Notes under the pieces: generated by a model
Seen by the model: only the letters and a program-made list of their open reading frames with translations
Database searches by the model: none
Told to the model about the DNA's origin: nothing
Shown: piece by piece, positions 1 to 9,396 of the stretch
How the letters are laid out: every line of letters starts with the position of its first letter
Position numbering within the stretch: the first letter of the stretch is position 1
Source of the DNA: Podila epigama
Taxonomy: Eukaryota > Mortierellomycota > Mortierellomycetes > Mortierellales > Mortierellaceae
NCBI GenBank assembly: GCA_015679605.1
Contig: JAAAVE010000086.1
Span: forward strand, 19,135 to 33,348
Direction of reading: 5' to 3'
DNA: 14,214 nt
Position numbers and translations under genes: made by a program

Positions 1-24
1 TTACCTCTCATCAATTGTCAATAG
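1..24 (+). other. 3' end of an intron of the UNC80-like gene
   Basis: The frame of the first visible exon meets an in-frame TAG at 22-24. That TAG is also a good 3' splice site (ATAG, then AAATATTGG). Reading from 25 keeps phase 0, so the upstream exon and the start codon lie before the window. Confidence 0.75.
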
Positions 25-3000
25 AAATATTGGATTGAGCCAGATCCCAAGTATCCTAATGCATTGGATGATGTTGTCCGCGCACTGGGCCAAACAACAA
101 GTGAATTCATCCTGAGCGCGCCTGTGGCGTTTGCTGACTTTCTCGAGACGACCAAGACGCTCATTCTCGACTTTACTATCTTCATTGACGAATTTCTCCC
201 TCCAGCTGGCCTGAAGGACATGGTGTCAAGTGATGCAGTAAAAGCGATTGTACGATATATGCTAATAGTATTTTCAGTCGAGTATTTCGAGGTTCAAGCG
301 ACCAAACCAGCATCGACTACTCTGGCAAATGAAAGGCGGCCATCAAAGGATGAACAGGACCTACAAAAAGAGGCGCCACCACGAACTTCCATTTCCACAG
401 AAGTAGACCGGGAGTTTGTTACAAGAACACCACCGAGGTCACCACTCAGTCCTAATGTCAGTGGAGAGCAATTTCATGTGAGTGCGCTGCCCAGCAATAA
501 CAACACTCCTCTCAACTTGATTCCAGATGAGGCAACGAATGCAACCTTGCAGCGGGCGCGTAGTTACCTCAACAGTCTGTGGGACAATGGCCATCAACAT
601 ACCATTGTTGAACAATTGAAGCGTGAGGTATGTGCCAACTACAAATACGCGTGTTTATGAATTGACTTGAACAAAGAACGAAAGGGGGACGAAATGATTC
701 TTCTCAATCTCACTCACCCACACTCTTATGTCGTATGGCTACACACACAGATGGAAAATATTTCCTTTGCGCGTTTAATCAATCTCTACCATCGGGTCAT
801 CCTTGGTTCTCCAAAGGCGATGGGTACAACCCTTCTTTCCGCAACTTTGAACATATTCTTTAACGTAAGGAGAGGGGCTTTTTTTTATTTCGTGGCTTGA
901 TTTCATGAGAAATGGACGTTTTTGTTTTTTTCATGCATAAAAATAAACGACCGATGGTAACAATTACTTTATTCCTTTTGATAATAGAAATTGGTGACGC
1001 ACCAACCAACACCCTCTGAGCGACTCTCCAAATTGTTACTACGCCTAACGGTGCATTTCCGTGCACTCTTTTACAAGCCGATGATTGCATGTGTGGCATC
1101 AGACTCTGTACAATTCGTGACAGAATATCTCTGTGTTCTTTCTTGTTTGGAGATGCATCTCCGGCTGGTTGATTTGTATATGAAAGACGCAGATTTGATC
1201 TGCGTGATCATCATGACGGATGTAGGACCAGAAAGGCCTTGGCCACAATCCAAAGGTATTGGACCCGTTATGGGGTCATGTACAGTTGGTCAATGTATCA
1301 TTGTTCTAGAGTTTATTTATGCCATCAAGCGATTGGCCCGCAGTGGTAGCCACCATGATATCGAAGTCGGCAAGATGTTTCTCATTGACCTGGAGAGAAA
1401 ACTGGGAATGTATCTGATATCAAAGGTACAACAACGAGAGAGCATGAACATGAACATAAAAAAAAAGGAAAAAAAATGGACAGAGGCCTTTTTTAACATG
1501 GTTAGACTCATATTCTTTTATCTCATCGTAGGAGAAAAAAGTGATTGTGCCTAGCCCTATTCGTGTCCTCCTTTGTGAAATCTTTTACGAGATTAGGATG
1601 CTTTGTAAAACCATTCATAGGTATGATACCCATCATCTTTTTGTATTTGTATATATATTCATTTTGCTCTCCAATTCCTTATGTCCAATTTTGTGTACTG
1701 ACTTACTTTATTCTCTTTCATGTCAAGACCCGGATGGCTACCACGGATATTGGAGTGGGCTATTAACTCTGCAGCTCCAACAGCGAGCATAGGTTCCCAA
1801 AATATGGGTTTCGGAATCTCTGACACAATGTGGCTCAGGATAAAGCATATCTACAACAGTGTCGACTCTCAGATATGTGAGGTAGCGGTCAAAAAAAAAG
1901 TTGCACCGCGGTGCTCAATACTCTGGTCAATGGTGCATGTTACTTGAGGTAAAACAACGCCGCTCATACTTCAACGTGGTCCCTTCGTGTTGCATTTTTG
2001 TAGAGAGCGTCTCGATATACAGTCTTGGTTCCTAGTCTTCCGGTCCGTAATTCTACATTGAAACACCAAGGCACAGGAAAAGCATCTGTTGGCTCAAGAG
2101 CCTCCAGAGATGTGACCCCACTCGTCAAAACAATGTCGCAGCCCAAAAGGATGGGTCGCCTACCTGATATTCAAATGGACGAGACAGCGGCTGTGTTGAA
2201 GTTGCTCATTACCGTTCACTCGACCATTCATGTGTCCGAGTACGTGAGGTTAAGCACTCCACTTTGGAAGATCTATTGTCTCGAATCGCAGCCAAAAATA
2301 GCAGTATCAGCAGCTTTTCTCTTTATCAAGGGAGCCGACCTTTCACCAAAGACTACGCACAGCTTAGTCTCGGCAGACTTGAGCAGGTATGCATTGACAT
2401 TGAACAAACATTGAATGAATGCAGATAGAATGTCAAATGAAACAACGAACTAACAATTAACACTTTTTAACTAGCGCCGATCCCAACGTACGACAGTCAG
2501 CGGTGGAAAAGTTGCATGGATTATTCGACCACCGGAATGTGCTCCTCTCGCAGCCTTATATCATCGACCCTTCGTCTCGCGGACCTTTTCGTAACATCTC
2601 TGTCCAGATTCCATTCGTGACCTCTGAAGTGGGTAACAACCGGTACACTATGGATGAGCCACGTTGGTTGATGGAACTGAAGAGTGCCGGTAATTTTCCA
2701 CCTGATGTTCGCAATCGATTTCAAATCCTTGGCTGGGGCGACAAGGATCAAGACGAGATGGAGATGACAAAGCGTGTCCAGACGCCTCTCATGTTGTCTT
2801 GGACTGGATTTCTGGATGAAGATTACGATAACAAACTGAACTTTGGAAGGACGTTTAATATCATTCCCAAGGATCGACACGCGGCCGTCATTATTCCTGT
2901 ACTGAATGCTTTGAGCATGAAGACGATCGACCTTCTAGACGACAAAGCCGTAGGTGTCCGGTCAGTCACTGCCAATTTTCTGATGAACTATATCCGCAAT

Positions 3001-6000
3001 GAACCCATGTTCTTTGTGAGATCATTTTTCGCAGAAATTGTTCATTCCCGACCCGAGCAACAACAGGAGCTTCTGGGCCGACTACAGTTGCTCATTAGCT
3101 GCTGCTCCAAGCTTCCACCTGCGTTTGCCTTTTCTCTGTTCAACCATTTGCTCGGCCTACTGAAATGGTTTCAACGACACTCTAAACCACTTGGTATCGA
3201 TATGCTGGCCATGGCGTTACCTTTGTTGGCTGATGTCGTCACTTCCACCAACGATATTGTTTACAAGGACTTTAAGAGGAACAAGGTCGACATCTTTTTT
3301 ACGAACCTATCCCAGTTCTGGTTCCATCCAGGGCTTCAACCCGAATCCATGTTTCCGTCAAAACTCTCAGAGTTTACTCCGACAGTACCGCGACTTGGCG
3401 TGCCATACCAGCTCTTCAAGATGGCGATGACCAACATCAATCAGATTCAGTTCATGACAAGCTTTGTCATCCGGTTCCCACAAGAGTCTGAGGATGTAAA
3501 GAGTAACCTCGGTCGATTCAATCCTATGCCCAGGCTGAGCGCAGTAAACACATTGACGAAGCTAAAGCTGGAGAATAGTCTATTCTTGCCCGATATGGTC
3601 AAGCAGAAGACGCGCTTCATACCAGTCGCCTCGACACAGGAAAAGAGTAGCCAGACATTGTCATCCCTCCGCGCTAGAGCTTGGCTATGCTTCATTCTGT
3701 ACTTGTTACAGCGAGTCAACAAGAGTAGTGTGGAGCGTTTGGAGATGGTCAACATCCTGAATGGTGTGGACTTGATCGTTCTTGAGCATGGCGATGACCT
3801 CGGTATTATAGGGCAAGCGTTGGATGTTTACGTCACAGCTGCTACGCGCTTGAGACGGTTCATTGGCCTCCAGAATGGCTACTCTTTGATCTTTCCGGCT
3901 CTCTTTAAGGTGTACTGTGACTCGAGTGCGACGGGGGCGATTCGAAATACGATTGACGTTGCCTTTTATCGCTTCTATCTATTGCACCAAGAGGCCTTCA
4001 TCCTCCAGAGTCTCGGGAGTATCGTTCCAGTGATGCTGCGTCCAATGTCTGAAGAGCAATCCAGGGTCATGGGGCATAATTTGTTCTTGTTCTTGGAGGC
4101 ACTCGATGACCCCAAGGTCACTCACTACGACTCGAAGGTACTTGGTGTCCAATCACTTTCAGAACCATTCCATGAAAAGAGATCGCAAGGTGGTCCACAA
4201 CTAGAAATCCCATCTTGGCTGGCGTCCATTGTCCCCAAGGACTCGAAGGTTTTCCAGAGGAGCACGTTCTTGCAGCGATATGACATTAAGATTGCAGAAT
4301 CCATCAAGCTCTTCTTGTCCATTATTGCTTACGATCCTTGTTCGCTCCGGTCAGAGCAGTTTATTCGCGTGTTGAGGATAACGTTGCCGCATTTTTTGGA
4401 GAGGGAACCCATCTTGATGACCGAAGGACTGGACAGCTTGATAGAAGTCATGGCCAGGTTTTCTCGATCCTCAAAACCGTTGGTTCCAGCGAATTTCATT
4501 CCACCGCTAGTGGCTCCACGGGTACAAACGACACAGGACCAGGAATATTGTGGGGATAGCAGTCAGTATGCTCTATTTGTAGATCCTCATGCAAAACCAC
4601 AGGCTATCAAGGGCAAGACGTGGGCGCAAAATGACCGAGTTGCGATCAAGCACGAATTCATTGCGCTCATTCAAAACTTTTGCAAGCAAGGTGGCCAGTT
4701 GGCGGATGAGAAGCATCAGCAGATGGCAGCTATCCTTCGGTCTCTTGTCAAGGATTATACCACGCTCAAAATACCCCTGACAACAGAGTGGATCAAGGAC
4801 TATATCAAGACATGTATCCTTCCAGTCCGTAGTCTACATCAGAGCAGTCGTGCTGTGCTTTACCTCATCATCCAGTTCTCAGGAGTTTTCAAGTCACTGT
4901 ACAAGTCCATTGACTTTTCTGGATTCTTGGACGGCCTTGTCCTCGTCGCTGAGGATAGTCGCCGGTTCTTGCGTAGCGCAGCAGAGCTTTCAAATGTCTT
5001 TCGGGACAAGGTGGTCAACCCTGGTCTGACGTACGCTGTCAAGGAAGATTGGGTCTCGGACAGCCCATTTATTTCCCAGACAAAGTTCTGCAGCAGCATG
5101 GTCAATCTGATTCTGGCTATGATCAATAATGCAGACACGGACACGACACTCGAGTTGGAGGAAGCGACACCAACACCACGGTTGATAGCCTACATTGTGA
5201 TCCCACTGTGTTTGCGATTCAAGTCGAGGATACGAGCCAATTGTCTCGATATCCTTGAAATGCAGTTTTGGCTTCGAATGTTGGGTCTCACTATCAAGGC
5301 GGCCGAATACGACCCCTCTCGTCAGTCCTCAAGAACTGCTGGATTGTTTGCACCCGTGTTGAATGCTGCTCGAAGCGGGAAGAAGCTCAAAGCATCTCTT
5401 GATCCGGCTACATACTTTGCGAGCGATGTTGGAATCAGTCTTCCGTCGCAGAAGGTGGATTCGGGTTCAATCAATATAACGGAAGCATCACCACCTCCAG
5501 TAGCGTCAGAAACATTTGCAGGTACCACAGTGACAGCGGCAACAACTGCTGCGACACCGAAAACACCAGGAGCGCAGTCAAAGCTATCACAACAACAAGC
5601 CCGAGAGGAACTCACAGTGGAAGACAGCAACAACAACAATAATAATAACAATAATAGTAATCCCCATCAGCAACAACAGGATCACACAATGAATGTCACA
5701 CCTGGACTCATCGCGGACTTTATTGCACTACGGATTATTATGGTGCGTGGAGAGCCATATTTGTCTTTTCACCCAGGTTGCTGGCTGGACATCTTCAACA
5801 TTGTCAAGAGACACTTTTCATCGCATTTATTCGTCGCGACGACAGCACCAAAGGCTGGTGTTGGCAGGCAAGGAAGAATTTTCTGCAACCACGAGTCCAT
5901 TCCGACTTCCCCACAACCCTATACTCCATACCCAACAACACCTCTAGCCAGTTCTCCCATGACAGCTCACCCTCGAACGCCCTCTGGAAGCCACTTTTCA

Positions 6001-8844
6001 CCTTTTCCATCGTTTCCAATGTCAATGTCAACGTCAACGTCAGTCGGTGATATGACACCTTATCCGACACCGGCCAATACAAAGGGCAATGTTCCATTGA
6101 CAGCACTTGGATATATCCTTTGGTCGTTTGCAGAGACGATTCTCTTCAATCGACTCCCTTTGTTGGTGATGTTGAGACCATTGCTCTTGGACCAGATTCG
6201 TCAAGTGGATGCAGTGATGCACTATGGAGGAACTGTTCAACAACAACATCATCAACAGCAGCAGCAGCTGTTCATGAGCAAATCAGCCAACAATTCAAAA
6301 GCTACCACGCCAGCCTTTTATTGGCCATCCCCTGCGGCTAGCCCTGCACCGCTACCACAGACAGCGATGGCCCATTCGCCGTCTCAAGGAACACATCATC
6401 GCAACCAAGGTCTCAAGATGGGTGATGATGCCTGTTTGAGACAACAGAGGGCTGAACGACGAAAGCAATGGAAGAGTTGGAATAAACCAGTTCATTCCAT
6501 GAGCGCTCTGACAACGATTGAGGTCCCAGTTCAGGACTTGACTGCTCCTCTCTCGCCCGATAGTCGAAAGGATCTAGGTATCTCTTCAGCTTCAGAACAT
6601 GGAGGAGGAGGAGTGGGAGGTGGTGGTTCGATCATGTCTCCAAGACGTTTTTCACAGGATATAGGAGGACTATCGATTCCGACACATCAACAACATCAAC
6701 AGCAACAGCTACATCAAGGGCAACAAGCACCACTGGATAACCTTCCAAATCAACCATCTCGCCAGAATCAACGTCATCGCCACCACTTTAGGAGTAATCT
6801 GACAAAAGGTGAACATGACGGCAACAGCGGTCGCAGCAAGTCCAGTGCTCCAGTTCCCAAGATATTGGTAGAGCGTGGGAACAAGGCTTTAGAGCATGTG
6901 AGACTGTTGATCTTGACAGGGGCAGAACAGGGTATGGCTGGGGTGGACAGTCAAGGGGTTGCTATCTATCCTGAGAGATTCAAGCCCCATTCTCGGTTCT
7001 CTTCGCCATCACCTCATTCAATAGGCTTTGCTGACCGTCAAGAATCGCCCCGTTTCTTTCATCCTTCAATGGATACGAATTTCGGTAGTGGCAGTGGGAT
7101 GATGACGACGGGGAGTGGTGACCAACAACATCAACAACTACAGCAGCAGTATTTGTTTCCTGGAAGATATGATCGCCCACCGGTCAGTCCAGGATTCGGA
7201 TCCATGTTCCTGGCTAGAGAGGCTGCCTTGCAACCTTCTGCTGCTCAGGCGTCACCTATCCCAGTCAGTCCCCTTGCACTTGCGCCTTCGTTGGTGACCT
7301 CAGCTTCCCCTAATACCACTGCCAATGCCAATGCCAATGCCACATCGGCAAAGAGTCGAATGTCATTGACGGTGCCTGTCTCTTTGCCTGGCTTGGGGCC
7401 TTCATCTAGTCCATGGAGTGAGGCATCATCTAGCGTGATGATCGGACCGCAAGGCGGAACGAGCCCAACGGCCCCCAGTTTCAATGGTAGCCTCGGGAAA
7501 AGTCGCGACATGCTGCCGCCGCGAATCGTGACCACCTCGCCAATGATGGAAGACTCTGTGGAAGGTAGTGGTGTTGGTGGAGGTGGAGGAGGAGATGTTG
7601 ACGTTGGGGTTGGAGTTGGAGTTGGAGTTGGAGTGGGTGTTGGTCATGGTGGTGGAGGAACGCCGATACCTGGTTCTCCTCAAGGCAATAGCACGTCTCA
7701 TTTCAGTGACCCGGTGGTCTCTCTTCGAAAGATGGACAGCTACAACACGGATGCATCGAGCTGTTACAGTCGACGCATGAGTGTAAGACAACAACCGAGT
7801 CTGTCGACACAAGAAAAGACAGATTACCTGATGGCAGGATTGCAAGCAAGGACAAAGATCTTTTTGGAGAATATTGAACTAGAGACGCGTATTGTCTTGG
7901 CTTGTTTTCCTTCCGTGTTTTCGGTCAGTCATAACACGCATCCTAATCAACCTACATCGCTTGCAACAGCGGCCATGTCCGCAGCTTCTGCTGTAGCGAC
8001 AGCGTCAGCAACAGGTGTTTCGGCCATGCCTCTCTCTCCAGCGGTGTCAGCAACAGTGACCGCTCCAAAACATGCCATGGGGGATAATGATGTTTCCTTG
8101 TCACACCATGAATCTTCTAGTGCTCGCAATGGAGGACAATCGACCCAGGTAGAGAACAGTGGTGGTAGTGGCATGGGAGAACATTCGAGGAATGGCTCAA
8201 GTAGCGGGATAGCGAATGAGGCCCCTCGACCCTACCAACATCAACAGACGCCCTCGGTTACCATTCAAGATCAACCTTTCCTGTTATCACCGTCACCGAT
8301 CAATCCGCTCCCAGGTGCGATGGAGAGTGGTGAGGGTCTGATGTTGGGTCGACAACTCTATCGTGGCAGTTCTCCAACCACTACCGCTGTTGCTGCTGGT
8401 GCTGCTACCGTGCCTAGTACAAGTAGTCCAGGGCCTCTGTCTCCAGGGATGTTGCCAATTTGTGAAGGAGAGAGTGAACCAGTGGCGCCAGCAATGACTG
8501 TGTTATTGAGTTCACCAACGAGTGGTCGAGGGAACAATCATGAAAGGCGATCCAAGAGTGTCATCTTTTCCAGTCAACTACAAAAACAATACCAGAAACT
8601 ACAACCACTACAAGAGCAACAACACGGTCCTTTGTTTTTTCATGAGCAAGTGCCTGTTGGTCAAAGTCTAGGTGCAGGTGCAGGTGCAGGTCTAGGTATA
8701 GATTCAGCAGCAGCAGTAGGAACAGATACACCTTCAGAAGCTCTGTCATCAAGTAGGAACGCATTGGCTCCTCCACCTTCCGTGACGATTTCGTCACCTC
8801 CGCTTGGGCCGCTTCTTGTACCACCCAGTCCACCTCCCAAATGA
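25..8844 (+). CDS. Giant helical-repeat scaffold protein, probable fungal UNC80-family member (5'-partial, 7 exons in view)
   Basis: Exons are 25-627, 751-864, 988-1425, 1532-1620, 1728-1881, 2004-2386 and 2475-8844. Joined, they give 8151 nt, an open frame of 2716 residues plus stop TGA; the true start lies upstream of the window. Seen: residues 1-90 and about 170-1590 are mostly hydrophobic/amphipathic helices typical of HEAT/ARM-type solenoids, with a disordered Ser/Pro-rich insert at about 93-170. After residue about 1590, short conserved-looking helical blocks (about 1666-1710, 1798-1841, 2050-2098, 2370-2410) alternate with Q/N/S/P/G-rich disorder, and the last 300 residues are disordered. 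No signal peptide or clear membrane segments are visible. Family knowledge: UNC80 (over 3000 residues in animals) is a cytosolic helical scaffold of the NALCN channel, whose fungal relative is Cch1. My match is by overall style and recalled helical segments, not alignment. Alternatives are Furry/Tao3/Mor2-like or another HEAT scaffold. The gene and exon structure are nearly certain; the name is about even odds. Confidence 0.62.
628..750 (+). other. Intron (123 nt, phase 0)
   Basis: The donor is GAG|GTATGT and the acceptor is CACACACAG|ATGG. Unspliced reading hits a stop at 658-660. Splicing joins KRE to MENISFARL without a frame change. Confidence 0.8.
865..987 (+). other. Intron (123 nt, phase 0)
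   Basis: The donor is AAC|GTAAGG and the acceptor is GATAATAG|AAA. The intron is T-rich, and unspliced reading stops at 898-900. It has the same length as the preceding intron. Confidence 0.85.
1426..1531 (+). other. Intron (106 nt, phase 0)
   Basis: The donor is AAAG|GTACAA and the acceptor is CATCGTAG|GAG. The intron has A-homopolymer runs in its middle. Unspliced reading runs on to a stop at 1552-1554, and splicing enters the next exon in phase 0 (EKKVIVPSP). Confidence 0.8.
1621..1727 (+). other. Intron (107 nt, phase 2)
   Basis: The donor is ATAG|GTATGA and the acceptor is TGTCAAG|ACC. A CTGAC branch-like site lies at about 1698-1702. The split codon AG|A encodes Arg, giving the junction TIHRPGWLPR. 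Confidence 0.8.
1882..2003 (+). other. Intron (122 nt, phase 0)
   Basis: The donor is GAG|GTAGCG, the weakest of the set. The acceptor is TTTTTGTAG|AGA with a good pyrimidine tract. The intron begins with an A9 run, and unspliced reading stops at 1945-1947. The chosen pair is the one that keeps the frame into RASRYTVLVPS. Confidence 0.7.
2387..2474 (+). other. Intron (88 nt, phase 2)
   Basis: The donor is GCAG|GTATGC, a CTAAC branch-point-like site lies at about 2449-2453, and the acceptor is TTAACTAG|CGCC. The split codon AG|C encodes Ser, giving DLSRYA unspliced and DLSSADPNVRQS spliced. This opens the 6.37-kb final exon. Confidence 0.85.
5626..5660 (+). repeat. Poly-asparagine tract (AAC/AAT run) in the UNC80-like CDS
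   Basis: Mixed AAC and AAT codons encode about nine consecutive Asn residues, then Ser-Asn and a run of Gln, at residues about 1645-1662. The mixed codons mean the amino-acid run is kept beyond pure DNA slippage. The tract sits in a disordered insert just before a conserved helical block. Confidence 0.9.
6019..6048 (+). repeat. Hexanucleotide (RYGTCA) repeat encoding Met/Thr-Ser dipeptides
   Basis: Two ATGTCA units and two ACGTCA units occur in tandem, encoding MSMSTSTS in a Ser/Pro-rich disordered insert of the UNC80-like protein. Confidence 0.85.
6235..6270 (+). repeat. Gln/His-rich tract (CAA/CAG/CAT)
   Basis: A run of CAA, CAG and CAT codons encodes a Gln-rich stretch with two His, directly after the block ending DQIRQVDAVMHYGG. 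Similar shorter Gln/His tracts recur at about 6685-6730 and 7120-7150. Confidence 0.9.
7321..7341 (+). repeat. Hexanucleotide (GCCAAT) repeat encoding Ala-Asn dipeptides
   Basis: GCCAAT is present three times in tandem plus a further GCC, encoding ANANANA in the disordered C-terminal part of the UNC80-like protein. Confidence 0.9.
7603..7644 (+). repeat. Hexanucleotide (GTTGGA) repeat encoding (Val-Gly)7
   Basis: Four perfect GTTGGA units are flanked by one-base variants (GTTGGG, GTGGGT, GTTGGT). They encode seven Val-Gly pairs at residues about 2304-2317, flanked on both sides by Gly-rich stretches. The near-identical units point to recent unit-length slippage. Confidence 0.92.
8671..8688 (+). 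repeat. Hexanucleotide (GGTGCA) repeat encoding Gly-Ala dipeptides
   Basis: Three perfect GGTGCA units encode GAGAGA in the disordered C-terminal tail of the UNC80-like protein. A degenerate continuation (GGTCTAGGT) follows. Confidence 0.9.
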
Positions 8845-9220
8845 TAAGAATGATTCTAGACCCAATGGTAAAATGATTGATGCTTGAGTGAGTTTTGACC
8901 ATATTAAAGTGTAATGAAAAGGGATAAGAATATAGATAGACTCGCATCCATTCGGCATCTTTTCCATAGTCATTTTGTTGGGCTAAAAGGCCCCAAGCGA
9001 CCATTTAAAAATTAAACAAAAAAAAAAGGCCATTAGGAAAAGTGGCGAATTCATTTTTCTTTTCTTTTTTTTCAAGGGCCGCCCTAATTGCTCTCGCTCA
9101 TTCAACTCTACTCCAACTCAACTCACTCGATCCAACTCTGTCCATTCTTGCACCTCCGCTTGTTTCTTCATCGTCCTCCTCCTCCTCCTTGCTCGAGCCA
9201 ACAAAGTTACCCCTGCTCTG

Positions 9221-9235
9221 AATAAAATGAATAAA
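9221..9235 (+). terminator. Probable poly(A) signals of the UNC80-like gene (two AATAAA hexamers)
   Basis: AATAAA occurs at 9221-9226 and again at 9230-9235, about 375 nt after the TGA, followed by a CA-rich stretch. The earlier ATTAAA at 8903-8908, about 60 nt after the stop, is an alternative. If the distal pair is used, the transcript ends within 200 nt of the stop codon of the opposing gene. Confidence 0.45.
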
Positions 9236-9290
9236 ACACAACACAACACAAAAATGCCTTCAATTGCTCTTAAAGCTCGATAGTAGTTTT

Positions 9291-9305
9291 TGATTTGATT
9301 TGATT
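9291..9305. repeat. TGATT pentanucleotide repeat (3 units)
   Basis: Three tandem TGATT units lie in the presumed 3' UTR of the transporter gene, close to its likely cleavage region. No function is evident. Confidence 0.7.
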
Positions 9306-9396
9306 TTTGGTTTTATGGATATATGAAAAGGATGAAAGTTGTGGTTCATGAAATTAAAATGCATTGGATTAGAATACTTTTTTGATGTTATTTTTT

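Larger units (their letters stand above)
8845..9396. other. Intergenic spacer between convergent genes (3' UTRs)
   Basis: No gene is supported here. The spacer must hold the 3' UTRs of both convergent genes. It contains ATTAAA at 8903-8908, an A-rich run at about 9010-9026, a CTC/TCC-rich stretch at about 9170-9190, the AATAAA pair at 9221-9235 and three TGATT units at 9291-9305. Confidence 0.8.

Noticed and set aside
667-900. Separate small gene at 667-900
   Set aside because: Its central part (751-864) is a phase-0 exon of the large gene; the ends are intron sequence.
7426-7845. Minus-strand open frame opposite the Val-Gly repeat region
   Set aside because: It mirrors hexamer repeats (Asn-Ser runs) of the real plus-strand coding region; low complexity and no independent support.
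25-8844. Identification as Furry/Tao3/Mor2 cell-polarity protein
   Set aside because: The size and helical-repeat style also fit, but I do not recognise Furry-type segments and the segments recall UNC80 better. Kept as an alternative, not excluded.
8561-9004. Minus-strand open frame across the end of the UNC80-like gene
   Set aside because: It is built from the reverse reading of Gln-rich and GGTGCA repeats and the 3' UTR; leucine-rich by repeat composition only.
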